Assembly: GCF_963678635.1 (NCBI RefSeq)
Contig: NC_087067.1
Coordinates: 44,707,629 to 44,771,628, forward strand
Direction: 5' to 3'
DNA: 64,000 bases
Origin: Symsagittifera roscoffensis
Taxonomy: Eukaryota; Xenacoelomorpha; Acoela; Convolutidae
Every line of letters starts with the position of its first letter. The stretch's first letter is position 1. Made by a program: the position numbers and the translations under genes. Below are positions 34,001-43,649 of this stretch, in pieces. Under the pieces are notes generated by a model. It worked only from the letters and a program-made list of their open reading frames with translations. It searched no databases and was not told the origin of the DNA.

Positions 34001-37000
34001 TCATATTTAGGCTTAGGACAACAGTAGCTTCCAAATGATATAAAACAAATTCCGTCAAAAATGGCTAGTTAAAAAGTCGAATTTTGTGTGAAGAAAAAAC
34101 CCACCCCGAGCACAAATATTCCGGTACTTTCGTTGCGAAAGTCGGAACAATAACGAAATTACAAATCTTTGCGCAGCTTTAGAAATAAACATAAACTCTT
34201 AGCCTTAGACTTACAAGTAAGCAACTGTTTCTATCGAGCGACGACTTTCATAAACCAAAAAATTGACCACAAAATACACTAGGGATACGCACACGGTAAA
34301 CGGCGAATTTCTTCGTTTTTGAATTCAATTTTTCTGAAAAAAGTTCAATTTTATAATTATACTTCTAGAAGCCAGTATTTTTGGCTCAGTGGGCTATTGA
34401 AGTGAAATAGGCAAATGAATGTTTGAATGACTATTTTTTGCCAACTAAATGAGTGATAAGTTACATAAACAAAAATACCATAAAAATACAAGCATGTTGG
34501 TTATTTAAAATAGCTTTCTGAGGCGTCATATGACTGGTTTGAAGTAACCATCGATTTACTCTTGGATGATGTCCAGTTGATCTATATGTTATATCCAATG
34601 TAAAATGTTCATTTGGTTCAAAAACATTAAAATTTTATTTGTTCCGACTTTCGAAGAAAACGGATTATTTATGCTCGGTGTGGTTTTTTTATTCAGTCAA
34701 TTTTCGCTGATCGAAATAACTTTTTATACCAAAATAACTTTTTATAACAACAAAAACTTTTTATACCCCATTGAAGATATCGAGCTCTTGAGTTCAAATG
34801 TAAAAAGATATTGTACCTCCGATTATTTTTTATTAAGTTCTAGGGGTTTCAAAATTGCCAAATTGGCCATGTTCTGGACTAAATTATGTGCGCTTTGAAG
34901 AATTTATTCATGTTGCTGAGAGCGTAACGCAAATTATTTATGCGTGGCGAATTATCATGCACAACAAAATCGTTCCAAAGTGAATTGAGGCTAGCTAATT
35001 GGTTGCATTAATTTCGTACGGCTCAAAATTTTACACTGATTTTGTCCAAAATTTACAGGTTTTCAATATTTTCTTTCCCCAAAAACTATTCGATATGAAT
35101 TAAGGGACAGTCAGAACATTCAGGGCTTTGCCCTGATATACGAGCAGTCTTGTTAATAATAGATTAATTTACACGATTATTTTACTTAATTAAAGTACTA
35201 AGCATGAAATACATAGTAGGCGAAACCAGAAAAGTTGCTGGGTAATTGAGTTGCATTTGAAGGGAGGACAATACCTTGATCCGAAAAATTATATGCAGTG
35301 AAATAATTTTATCAGCCCCTTATAAGCTCAATTACAAAATTTTCTATTCGATGCTGATCGTTTCTTATGAAGTTTTAAATCCTAATAGCAGGGAAATGGA
35401 AAAAGGACTGAACTGGCGGGGTTTGTCTGGAAACTGACATCCGGCCTCTTCCGAGAAGGAGGTGAGCCAGAAGTCTCTGTTCATGGAGGCCGCCCCCAGG
35501 ATCCAACTGGCGAGCAGGAACAGCAGACGGTGGGAGAGTGAGAAATGGTGCAGATACCAGTCTGAAAATTATCAGTGATTACTTTGATTACTTTTTCATT
35601 CGAAACTTTTTATTGATTTTTCTTTTGAGTTCAAAAACAAAACTTTTAGTTTGTTATATATCACGTGAAATAATGACCTATGAATTTAGCTCTAGAGGCG
35701 TTACTTAGCAAACTTAATGATTTTGACCTGTTCTTTTGTGTATTGGACTCTATTCTATCAATTCGATAGTCACGAGACAAAAAAGTTGCATTTTTTAGTT
35801 TTCAACCGAGAGAACGAAAAGATCCCTCTTCGCATTTTTGCCGTTTTCTCTGCAACGCATGATGATACAACCATCAATAGAATTTAGCATGCCCAAATGG
35901 ACAATTAGCCTTGCCATTAACTCCTCAAAAACAGTTGAGGTGTCAAGTTTATGGGCCCAAAAAGGTCATTGGAAAACCGATAATCTTCTCTAGCTTAAAG
36001 TTTCTTTCAAAAACAAGAATAACTGAAAAGTTAATTTAGCCGCAAAATAGAAACTAACTCAGATTATAGTAATTTAGCGAATACATTTAAAATATTTTAG
36101 GTAAATTCTATCTTAAAAAATTAGGGGAAATAACTCACTGTTAGGCAAACTACTTATTATATTTATTCAAACTAAGATTTTTGAAATTGTTCTAAAATTC
36201 TCAAAAAACTTTTAAAATTTAATTGTTTAAAAATTTTCCGAACGCTTAAAACTTTTCTCATGTTGAAGAAAGCTTTAATGGGGACCGACCTAAGGCCCTT
36301 TAGCTTCAGAGCCCGAAAGTTCAAAATCATTGCGCTAATGAAGAGAAATTTTAGGCTCCCAGAAAATAACCCATTTCTGGCAAACTTCCAGTTAATGTCC
36401 AAGGAACACTTTACAAAGAAACATTCCGCTTCAGTGCTAGCTAGGTGCTTTTAAATAGTATCATTCACCAATTGTCAATGTTTCAACTATGAGTTTCAAC
36501 AAGACCACTCGTATATCATTGAGGTCAATTTAAAAGTTTTTTGTTTGAAGCCTTGCCGAAATATTAAAGAAAAAATTCATTTTTTTTCTAATTTATCCCC
36601 CACAATCTAAGGTAAATTTCAAAGGGATGTATTGAGCGTATTTTTTTTAAAATAAAACGACCAAATGACTTGCCTCATCTAAACGTTGGAATGCATTAAC
36701 CCACCTACGCGTGTTATAAGGACGCAATGGAGGCGGAACTATAAGCAGAATGGTCCAAAAGCAGAAAAGGTCTAAGACGTAAAAATATTGACTTAATTTT
36801 GGCCACTTGATGAAAACAAGTATGAGAATTGACAAAAATGAAAACGAAATGAATAAATTATTCAAAAATTGAGTAATTTCATGTTTTTTTATGAGCTCAT
36901 TGAAAAAACAACTTGATGAATTTACTCAATTTATGTTTAACCTATTCGTTTCATTGACAGTATTGGCTATCTATATACTTGATTCTTCGATTAGCTCATA

Positions 37001-40000
37001 AACATTTTTGGTTTCATTGCTCATAACCTTTTCTGCACATTGACTGGCCACAAAACGCATTATATCGAGCGTTAATTATCCCAAGGAGGCCAAACTTTCA
37101 AACCCCCATAACTTTACGAACAAGAATCACAAGTGAAATGTCGTTTTAATTTTGAGCTCAGCAAAACGATATCTTTCAGATGGTATAAAAAAACTCCGGC
37201 AAAAATGTTTAGTTAAAAAGTCGAAAAATGATTAAATAAAAAATTTTCCCAAGCGTAAATATTCGGCAACTTCTACAAAAGTTGGAACAAAAATATAGAG
37301 AGTAAAAGGAAACATGTGAAAAAGCATTTTCCAAGCTTAAATACTTAGCATTGTTTACAAAAGTTGGAAAAAACATATAGAGTAAACGGCAACATGTGAA
37401 AAAGTATTCGATCATTTCAACGGTTGAAAATTAAGAAAATTAAGAGAAACTTTCGTCCAGTGAGTGTATTTTGAATGACTAAGAAATAGAACTAAAAATA
37501 AAGATAGTTCTATTATAAGGATCGAAGAATTAAAAAGTGTCTCATTGTTATCCTTGTACTCTTTTTTGTCATATGCGAAACATTTCGAGGGTGGTAATGA
37601 TTTTTTTGGACACAAGTAATGACAACCAGCAAAACAAGTAAAAAAAACAATTTCCAGCGTGAATGTTTCTGCTAATTCAGAGGTTGCACATTTGTCTCAA
37701 GCTGCAATTATATTGGTTCTGCAGTTGTCATAATTTTTTGTCTGCCGAAGATCTTTGATGTCATACCGCAAGCTAGTTGAACAGATGATAGCTACAAAAA
37801 GCTAAACCCTATTTGTTTTACCCATGACGCGTTTTCAAGGTCTACTCAACAAAACACAATAAACTGCATAACTATTGTCATTGTCGATCAAACCAATACT
37901 AGAAAAACCATTCGTACATTACATCATACACAAAAAAAAACATTTGAACAGATAAAAAGTTTTCATGTAAATTTGTGTCAAGTAATTTTTTATTCAGATA
38001 AAAAATAACGGGCACTTAAACAGTATCTATCATCACATTCTATTCTGTGTGAGAGGTGTGTTCACTTAAGCATAGGGTGTTCACTCAATTAGCAAAGGGT
38101 GTTCAATTAATGATCGTCAGATAATAAACTCGATCCCCTGCCATGGCGAGCTTTCATTTGACCTCTGGTTTCAGGTCTACCAACCACAGAATCATCAATT
38201 TTGGCTTCAATAGGGGTGCCACATAAAAGTTCTAGGCTCAAATAAACGTCCTTGAGCTGTAAAAAAAATGTTTCGCTTACTGTTCCGACTTTCAATACGA
38301 AAGTAATGGAATATTTGTGCTCGGGGTGGGTTTTTTTTCTTCAGATAAATTTCGACTTTTTAACTAGCCATTTTTGACGGAATTTTTTTTATCATTCAAA
38401 AGGTATTGTTGTCCTGAGCTTAAACTTGAAAAGATATTTCACATGTGACCATTTTTCGTGAAGTTATGAGGGTTTAAAGATTGCAATTTTGGCCATTTTG
38501 ACCAATTTGGGACAATTAACGCGCGATATAATTCGCGCTATTAACGCGTAAGCGGAGATTTAATCCGTCTTATAAACAGGGAGCGGATAATAGTTGCTTT
38601 CAAAAAGGCAAAAAAGTTACTAAGAAGTTGCTCAAAATTAATTGGAAAAGTTGCTCAAAAAGTTGGTAAAAACTTGCAGAAAAACGTTAAATTTACAACG
38701 TTTTGTTACAGTAGCAGAACATAAGTAGCAGAACAGTAGCGGAATAACAGTTCCATTTTCAAGAGAGTCGCTCAAAAGTACTTCAACAAACAAAACGAAG
38801 CACGGATGGCTGAGCTGCCATTGGATAATTAATATTCGCCAGCTGCAGCGCATCTGTGTTCGTTGAATCCGTTAATATGAGCTTCAAACAAAGAAAACTT
38901 CCGAAAAAGTTGCTATTGTGAAGTTTATTGGAAAATAGATAGTTAAAGGGAAAAACAACAGAAAAGTTGGAAATAGTTGTTTTTAGTTGCTAAAACTATT
39001 ATCCGCTCCCTGCTTATAAATCGTTCCAAATTGGTTGAAAGGAGCTTATTTGCCATAATTGATTTGTTACAAGGAGCGAAATCTCTCTTTTTGTATTTTA
39101 TATGGCGTGTGGGGGGATGAATTTCATAAAAAGTTTCAAATTTTAGAAAAAAAAATTTCATTTTATTTTTTTTTCATTTATTTTTCTTATGTTATTACTG
39201 CTGCTCCATAAACCTTAAAAGGCAGTCGGAACATTCAGGGCTCCGCCCTGATACGAGCAGTCTCGTTAAAATAACATATTGTATGATGTGGAGAGATAAT
39301 ACAATTAAAACTGCTCGTATCAGGGCGAAGCCTTGAATGTTCCGACTGCCTTTTAAGTTTTATGGAGCAGTAATACCATAAAAAAATTAAATGAAATAAA
39401 ATAAAATGAAAAATTTTTTCTAAAATTTGAAATTTTTTATGAAAATCATTCCCCCACACGCCATATAAAGCACAAAATGATAGAATTCGCTCCGTGTAAC
39501 AAACCAATTATGGCAAATAAGCTTCGTTCAACCAATTTGGAACGAATTCTAAGACGGATTAAATCATCGCCTACGCGTTAATAGAGCGAAATATATCGCG
39601 CGTTAATTGTCATAAATTGGTCAAAATGGCAATTTTTAAACCCCCATAACTTTACAAAAATTGATCACAGGTGAAATATCTTTTCGAATTTAAGCTCAGG
39701 ACAACAATATCAAATGATATAAAAAATATTCCGTCAAAAATGGCTAGTTAAAAAGTCGAAATTTGTCTGAAGAAAAAAAAACCACCCCGAGCACAAATAT
39801 TCCGTTACTTTCGTATCGGAAGTCGGAACAATAAAATACCATTTGACCGGCTTTTCAGTGCTTTCTGATAATTCTTCTGCGATTCGCAGAAACCACAGTT
39901 GTTGTTCCGACTTTCGATACAAAAGTAATGGAATATTTGTGCTCGGCGTGGGTTTTTTTTCTTCAGACAAACTTCGACTTTTTAACTAGACATTTTTGAC

Positions 40001-42991
40001 GGAATTTTTAAATATCATTCGAAAGGTATTGTTGTCTTGAGCTCAAATTTGAAAAAATATTTCATCTGTGATCCTTTTTCGTAAAGTTATGCGGGTTTAA
40101 AGATTGCCCATTTTGGCCAATTTGGGACAATTAACGCGCGATATACATCGAGCTATTAACGCGTAAGCGGAGAGTTAACCCGTCTTAGAAATCGTTCCAA
40201 ATTGTTGAAAGGAAGCTTATTTGCCAAATTGATTTGTTAATGGGAGTAAAATTTATTCTTTTGTATTTTATATGGCGTGTGGGGGCATGATTTTCATAAA
40301 AAATTTCAAATTTTAGAAAACGAATGTTCATTTTGTTTTGTTTCATTAATTTTCTAATGTTATTACTGCTCCATAAACCTTAAAAGGCAGTCAAAACATT
40401 CAGGGCTTCGCCCTTATACGAGCAGTCTTGTTATGATTGGTAATCAGTTCAAATTTAGTGAGCTTTTAATTTCAAAAATTGTTTGAACGCTGTTTTCGGT
40501 TTTCATGACAGTGTCCTGTCTATTTACGAGGTTCTATTTATTCAAATTATAAGCTGAGAATTTTCTCTGAGTATTGTCTCATAATAGGTCTGAAAAAAAG
40601 GCAAAAAAAGTTGACATTACAGTTGGTTCAGAATTAAAATCTACAACTATTATATCACGTTTTGACTAAATAACTGTTTGATGAGTGAAAAGAGCACATT
40701 TTTAGGCTGAAATTTTACATTCAAAGTCAGGGACTTAAAAAGCAACAAAGTAGATCGAGCGTAGCGTCAGTTGTGAAGTCTTTTGAGTTATTACTTAGAA
40801 TAAAAAAGCTTTTTCAAAGAAACATTTCAGTGGATGAGTGGCTCTGACAGACAAAGAGGACGACTTTTTTTTATAGAATAATCTAAAATTATTTTCGACA
40901 CCAAAACTGAAAAGAGCTATGTGCTGAAATCTGATTGGCTACAATATTCCAAATCAGTACTCCTATTGTTTTGTTGTTTAGCCAATCATATTCAGCAATA
41001 TTAATTTCAGTTCAAGATATAGAAAAACTGATTTTGGGCCGTTTAATGCATAAGACCCCTTAGTAATATCAGTTGAATAAATAGTTGAATAAATAGGGGC
41101 TGAATAAATAGGGGCTGAGTTGAATAAATAGGGTTGAATAAACAGAGTTGAATAAATAGGGGCTGAGTTGAATATTTATTCAAAAATCAGTTGAATAAAT
41201 AGGGGCTGAGTAATATCAGTTGAATAAATAAATTACTAAATTTTTAAATAGGAAAGTTCTCTAATTTTTGAAAAGCGTTTCCTTTTTAAGCTTTGTTGGG
41301 CTACATATGAATCTCAGTGCAGTGTAATCTGCAAAAAATATCAACTCATCAAGTATTTTATGCGTAGTTTTTGATTTTTTAACAAGAACCAAAATGATCC
41401 ATTTTGACGGATGTCTTGAATCCGTAATCTTTTTTTGTTTATATGTTCAGAGAAAATCAATTATCAAGAACTTGTCACTATGGTAAAAATTCACATAAAT
41501 TTGTCAAATGTTTCACTCATATATTCGAAAAATTAATGTAATATTTTAAAATTATTTAAAAGTTTTTTTATTGGATGTTAGTGTCTTTTTCAATTTTTTT
41601 TTCGAAGATCAAGAAGAAAGAGTGAGTTTGATTTATTATTGTTGATTTGATAGCGAGAAAAAAAATCGCAAAAAAGTTTTATTTTAAATAAACTGAAACA
41701 AAGAGAGTAACCAAATTTTGTGCTTAAAAAATTAATTGACAATAATGATTTCAGCAACTATTAAAAGACCTCACGATGGCTGCTCTGTGTCTGCAACTCT
41801 TTCAACCAAAATTCGAAATTCGAATGTAATTGAAGCTTATAATTTCAATTTACCCTTGCTTCGTTATTGACTTCAGCTTTTTATTAGAGTTTGAATTTGT
41901 TTGGCGCATGTTTGAAACTTAAGCCGAGGAAACTTTCTACTAAATATTATTAAGGTCAAATTATAACTAAGCCTTATCCGGGTCAAAATTCGTATCCATT
42001 TTGGTCTTTCTTTCCATAGAGGGTGCAATTTCAAAAAAAAAGAGCTGAAGGAACCCAATTCTTAGCAGGTTTTGCCAAACTTTTTATATCCATTTTTTAT
42101 GGGGCTGAATAAGCACACTTTTAAAAAAAAAGATCTGAATGATCATAATTTTTAGCAAAAGGAGCTAAATGAGCCCAATTGTCAACAAAATGAGGTGAAT
42201 GAGCTCATTCAGTTTCCTAACTTTAAATTAAATTGATGAAAACAAACAGTAGTTTTGAATATTGGTAGAACAGAGGTAACAAAGAGGCCTTGCTACCTCA
42301 ATGAGACGGATCGAGTCCCTCGAAAATGCTTTGATTTTTAAGAGGGGCTGAATGAGCCCAATTTTCCTATACTCCGATTTGCCACGGAAGAGAATGAAAG
42401 AACCCAATTTTCTAAATACTGGACTCCCAATGGGGCGCTTTTGAGTCCATTTTTCCGTGATAACTAGGGGACCAATCATGCTAAAAACTGGGCGCGTTCA
42501 GCCCCTTTTCATGGAAAATTTTAAGCAAAATATCCGACACAGGTACCTTTATGTTTGAGTGAAATGTATCTCTCAATGCTGATAGCGACCAAATGCCATG
42601 ACGAAATACCAGTTAACGCATCCACTAAGTACCTTGGAGCCACAAAATGACACATGAACCACGTAAAGGGCCCTCTATCGGATATTTTTGACACGTCTCC
42701 CGCATAAAAGCACAAAATAACGCTCAAGCATGTCACCAAATCAACAATTGTCATCGAAATTATCAAAAGAAATTTCCCTTGTTTCCGCATTGAAGGCTTA
42801 AGAAGAATTGCCAGCGTCCACATATTGGTAATAAACCCTAGCAGCATTAGAAGCTTGCTAATAATGTAAAGGGTTTTGTAAAAAGGACCGCCTTCGAAAT
42901 TTTCATGCGAAGATATCCAAAAAAGTTTGTTCACGATTGTAACGGTCGGAACTTCGTACTTCAAATAAGAATGATGTTCGGAATCCGGCAT
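24573..42991 (-). CDS. Class A (rhodopsin-like) G-protein-coupled receptor, gap-interrupted
   Basis: Minus-strand exons are 42547-42991 (TM1-TM3), about 35414-35561 (TM4 and loop), about 31331-31561 (TM5), 30673 to the gap at 31109 (cytoplasmic), and 24573-25007 (C-terminus). Family marks are GFITN in TM1, the TM2 Asp in TIVDL, the TM3 Cys in FMCHF, the G-protein contact ERY, the TM4 Trp in LASWIL, the extracellular loop 2 Cys in EAGCQF, and Pro and Tyr in TM5 (VVVPVAIMSLLYY). The first splice joins in phase 1 and places the ERY Arg 27 residues before the TM4 Trp, the usual spacing. TM6 and TM7 are not seen and probably lie in the 200-N gap. The tail of over 260 residues is long for the class. 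The ligand cannot be inferred. TM3-TM4 context suggests an orphan or peptide/amine-like receptor. Confidence 0.85.
25880..26400 (+). repeat. Degenerate GGATAGCCAAAA repeats
   Basis: Short units of the form TGTTCCxGGATAGCCAAA recur at about 25905, 26284, 26308, 26340, 26365 and 26389, with AT-rich spacers. A cluster of five lies in 26280-26400. Confidence 0.55.
26617..27204 (+). repeat. Three-unit 55-bp tandem array split by a MITE
   Basis: Units with core GAGAATGCTGCTAAGTCGGT lie at 26617-26671, 27095-27149 and 27150-27204. Removing the element between 26682 and 27094 together with one CTCGAGAATG restores a continuous three-unit array. Confidence 0.78.
26682..27094 (+). mobile_element. MITE with about 40-bp inverted ends inserted in a tandem array
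   Basis: The ends are imperfect inverted repeats: the left has CTCATGCTTGAAGGACCGAA and the right, reversed, has CTCATGCTCGAAGGACCGAA, extending inward to CCAATCAAAAT. Flanks CTCGAGAATG (26672-26681 and 27095-27104) could be an 8 to 10-bp target duplication, although these bases also belong to the array unit. Length about 413 bp, non-coding. Confidence 0.72.
27713..28231 (+). mobile_element. Repeat family F1, full-length copy C
   Basis: Complete F1 layout: TTGTTCCGA left end with hairpin, central palindrome (here GAGCGATATATTTCGAGC, with the stem weakened), GGCAGTCGGAACATTC, hairpin CAGGGCTTTGCCCTT and GCAGTCTTGTT. It lies in the last GPCR intron, antisense to the gene. Confidence 0.83.
29250..30170 (+). 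repeat. Highly degenerate tandem array, period roughly 190 bp
   Basis: The same ordered blocks recur about five times: a TTTTTGATTTGAAAA-like block, AGAACTTGAAAATCTC, CTATGGT, GCTCTCAGGGTACAC, GATTCTGC and TTTTGAGATATGAC. The GGTACAC/AGTACAC block is visible near 29320, 29492, 29638 and 29806. Divergence between units is high. It resembles an old satellite rather than a transposon. Confidence 0.6.
30673..31108 (-). CDS. GPCR gene, cytoplasmic exon running into the gap
   Basis: The frame is continuous on the minus strand from the gap edge to the donor ATGTCG|GTAAGG, about 144 codons. It is hydrophilic: a basic start (YLPRKQKPPRSVRNHE), Ser/Asn-rich sequence (NKLNSNKSSAKLYSRQQNK), then GEYFVGKEGGGGDLVPYKFV. 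It follows TM5 in gene order, so it is either the end of the third intracellular loop or, more likely, the proximal C-tail after TM7. The 5' boundary is in the gap. Confidence 0.72.
31109..31308. other. Assembly gap (200 N)
   Basis: A run of exactly 200 N, probably a placeholder of unknown true size. Its position in the GPCR gene coincides with the missing TM6 and TM7. Confidence 0.95.
31331..31561 (-). CDS. GPCR gene, TM5 exon
   Basis: The minus strand encodes FQFLILISVFEFTAIVVVPV followed by AIMSLLYYKVYQIYVDHEQ, a TM5 helix with the conserved Pro and Tyr and the start of intracellular loop 3. The acceptor is near 31567-31572 (minus AAG|CGCAG or GCGCAG|GGA). The 3' boundary is unsettled: the open frame stops at 31331 and a donor may occur earlier in the Ser/Ala-rich part. 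The last residues given by the raw frame may be intronic. Confidence 0.7.
   Translation of the reverse strand: MENFNVCFQFLILISVFEFTAIVVVPVAIMSLLYYKVYQIYVDHEQLQLSASAAAFDIPTTTNNHRTKYQSFWWNT
31691..32249 (+). mobile_element. Repeat family F2, copy near 32 kb
   Basis: The left end is TTGTTGCGACCATTGGG with ATGCAAAATCAGGAACCAC downstream. The right end is TTCGGAACATTCTGTGCTAC, continuing as a hairpin with a TGTGC/ACACA-type stem and ending GACAATCTTTGTT. The GGAACATTC plus hairpin plus CTTTGTT order matches F1. It lies in a GPCR intron. Confidence 0.7.
32250..33735. other. GPCR intron DNA, nothing recognised
   Basis: AT-rich sequence between repeat copies. The Lys-rich open frame at 32336-32632 has no recognisable domain and no fitting splice context. 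Confidence 0.4.
33736..34150 (-). mobile_element. Repeat family F1, copy D
   Basis: Minus-strand copy with the right-end hairpin (GGGC-TTC-GCCC) intact and left end TTGTTCCGACTTTCGCAACG, where the loop differs but the stem CTTTCG/CGAAAG is kept. Part of the middle is deleted after the central palindrome. Confidence 0.82.
34639..35154 (+). mobile_element. Repeat family F1, diverged copy E
   Basis: The left end is TTGTTCCGACTTTCGAAG (hairpin lost) and the right end is AGTCAGAACATTCAGGGCTT, then TGCCCTG and CGAGCAGTCTTGTT. The interior has diverged, including a short duplication of ACTTTTTATA. It is older than copies A, C, G, H and I. Confidence 0.78.
35414..35561 (-). CDS. GPCR gene, TM4 exon
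   Basis: The minus-strand acceptor TTTTCAG is entered in phase 1. It encodes HHFSLSHRLLFLLASWILG (TM4 with its Trp) and then extracellular loop 2 with FSEEAGCQFPD. The 3' boundary is provisional: GTTCAG at 35413 is a weak donor, and its phase does not fit simply to the next exon, so the true junction may be a few bases on or another small exon may exist. Confidence 0.78.
37050..37290 (-). mobile_element. Repeat family F1, variant partial copy F
   Basis: It runs from the central region to a left end reading, on the minus strand, TTGTTCCAACTTTTGTAG then AAGTTGCC. The left hairpin has a different stem (AACTT/AAGTT) from the usual CTTTCG/CGAAAG. The right half is missing. Confidence 0.65.
37244..37408 (+). 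repeat. Tandem duplication of the F1 variant end, unit about 82 bp
   Basis: Two units each run from a TTTTCCCAAGCGTAAATA-like start through ACAAAAGTTGGAA and ATATAGAG to AACATGTGAAAAAG. The duplicated segment includes the hairpin end of F1 copy F plus host flank. Confidence 0.65.
38281..39267 (+). mobile_element. Repeat family F1, copy G, split by a hAT MITE
   Basis: The left part 38281-38576 and right part 39013-39267 together form a full F1 copy ending CAGGGCTCCGCCCTG, CGAGCAGTCTCGTT. It is interrupted in the CCGTCTTAGAAATCG region by the hAT MITE 38577-39012. It is the first of three closely spaced F1 copies in alternating orientation. Confidence 0.88.
38577..39012 (+). mobile_element. 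hAT-type MITE with 19-bp perfect TIRs and 8-bp TSD
   Basis: The 436-bp element has ends CAGGGAGCGGATAATAGTT and its exact inverse. It is flanked by CTTATAAA at 38569-38576 and at 39013-39020. The empty site is confirmed by sister F1 copies that run through this point without the insert. An 8-bp duplication and CAGGG ends define it as hAT-like and non-autonomous. The interior has AGTTGCT-type sub-repeats on both halves and no transposase. Confidence 0.95.
39309..39831 (-). mobile_element. Repeat family F1, copy H
   Basis: Minus-oriented, nearly full length. Right-end hairpin (one stem mismatch), GGCAGTCGGAACATTC, central palindrome and left end TTGTTCCGAC all present. It lacks the last bases of the right terminus. 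It starts 41 bp after copy G. Confidence 0.87.
39902..40432 (+). mobile_element. Repeat family F1, full-length copy I
   Basis: TTGTTCCGACTTTCGATAC left end, central palindrome, GGCAGTCAAAACATTC, right hairpin CAGGGCTTCGCCCTT and CGAGCAGTCTTGTT. It is 70 bp from copy H and forms with it a large inverted repeat. Confidence 0.87.
41075..41232 (+). repeat. TTGAATAAATAGGGGCTGAG tandem array
   Basis: The unit AGTTGAATAAATAGGGGCTG and shortened versions are repeated about eight times, some without the GGGGCTG part. Nothing coding. Confidence 0.85.
42085..42510 (+). repeat. GGGGCTGAATGAGCCCAATTTT quasi-repeats
   Basis: Units such as GGCTGAATGAGCCCAATTTT occur about seven times with strong decay. 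The unit is itself partly palindromic (GGGCT-GAAT-GAGCCC). Opposite orientation versions end the region (GTTCAGCCCC at 42495). It lies just downstream of the first GPCR exon, in the intron. Confidence 0.6.
42547..42991 (-). CDS. GPCR gene, first visible exon: TM1-TM3
   Basis: About 148 codons from the first Met to donor AAAG|GTACCT in phase 1. TM1 includes LLMLLGFITNMWTLAILL, TM2 LLIISMTIVDLVTCLSVILC, TM3 begins at FMCHF and ends IERYISL (ERY variant of DRY). The N-terminus before TM1 is about 43 residues without Asn-linked sequons. A TAA lies in frame 15 codons upstream of this Met, but a T-rich tract plus GAG just before ATG could be an acceptor, so an upstream exon is possible. Confidence 0.87.
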
Positions 42992-43574
42992 CTCAACAAA
43001 GAAAAAAGTGGGTTTTGGTTTTTGACAGTAAACTTATCTTATTTATCAATAAGAAACCTGAATAAACCTAGCACCATGGTAAGGTAAATGTTTTCACTTT
43101 GATGTATTTTAAAAAATGGGTTTCTCAAACAAAGTAAACCTTGGGTGTAGAAATTATTTATAATTCAAATTTGCAACAAAAATACTTCATGAAGTGATTG
43201 GTATCGTTCTTGGTGTTAAATTGACAAACAGGTTGAAATTATTGTAAGCAAGTGGTAGTCTATTTATTGAATTTGGCATTCATAAATAGTTTCTCTAGAA
43301 AAGTCTTGTTGATTTTATTGACCGGTTTGAGATTTACTTTTTGCTAAATAGATCGATTAAGGATATTGAGAAATGTCTAATTTGATCGATGTTGGGTAAA
43401 TTATGACGAGAACCCAAGTTAAAAGATGAAAAATAATGTTAAAGTTTTTGGCGTGAGGTTTTGTTTCTATAGCCAAATAAAATTTTCAAAAGTTTCAGCG
43501 AAAAGTCTAAGAGCTACATTTAATTTTTTTTCGATAATTTTTCATCTTCTGCAACATATTTTGAGTCTACCGGG

Positions 43575-43640
43575 GTATTGGACTAATAATATATAATAAG
43601 CTTATAATAATAATAATATATAATATAACTAATAAGCTTA
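43575..43640 (+). repeat. AT microsatellite with AAGCTTATAATA units
   Basis: TAATAATATATAATA and ATAAGCTTA units repeat with small variations. Nothing else in this stretch. Confidence 0.7.
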
Positions 43641-43649
43641 AAAATAAAA

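Noticed and set aside
36647..36865. Hydrophobic minus-strand frame between GPCR exons, possibly another TM exon
   Set aside because: The direct splice from the 42547 exon to the 35561 exon already matches phase and gives the normal 27-residue ERY-Arg to TM4-Trp spacing, leaving no room for it.
41075..41232. Possible CRISPR-like array
   Set aside because: Units are immediately adjacent or variable with no unique spacers of fixed length; it is a simple tandem repeat in animal DNA.
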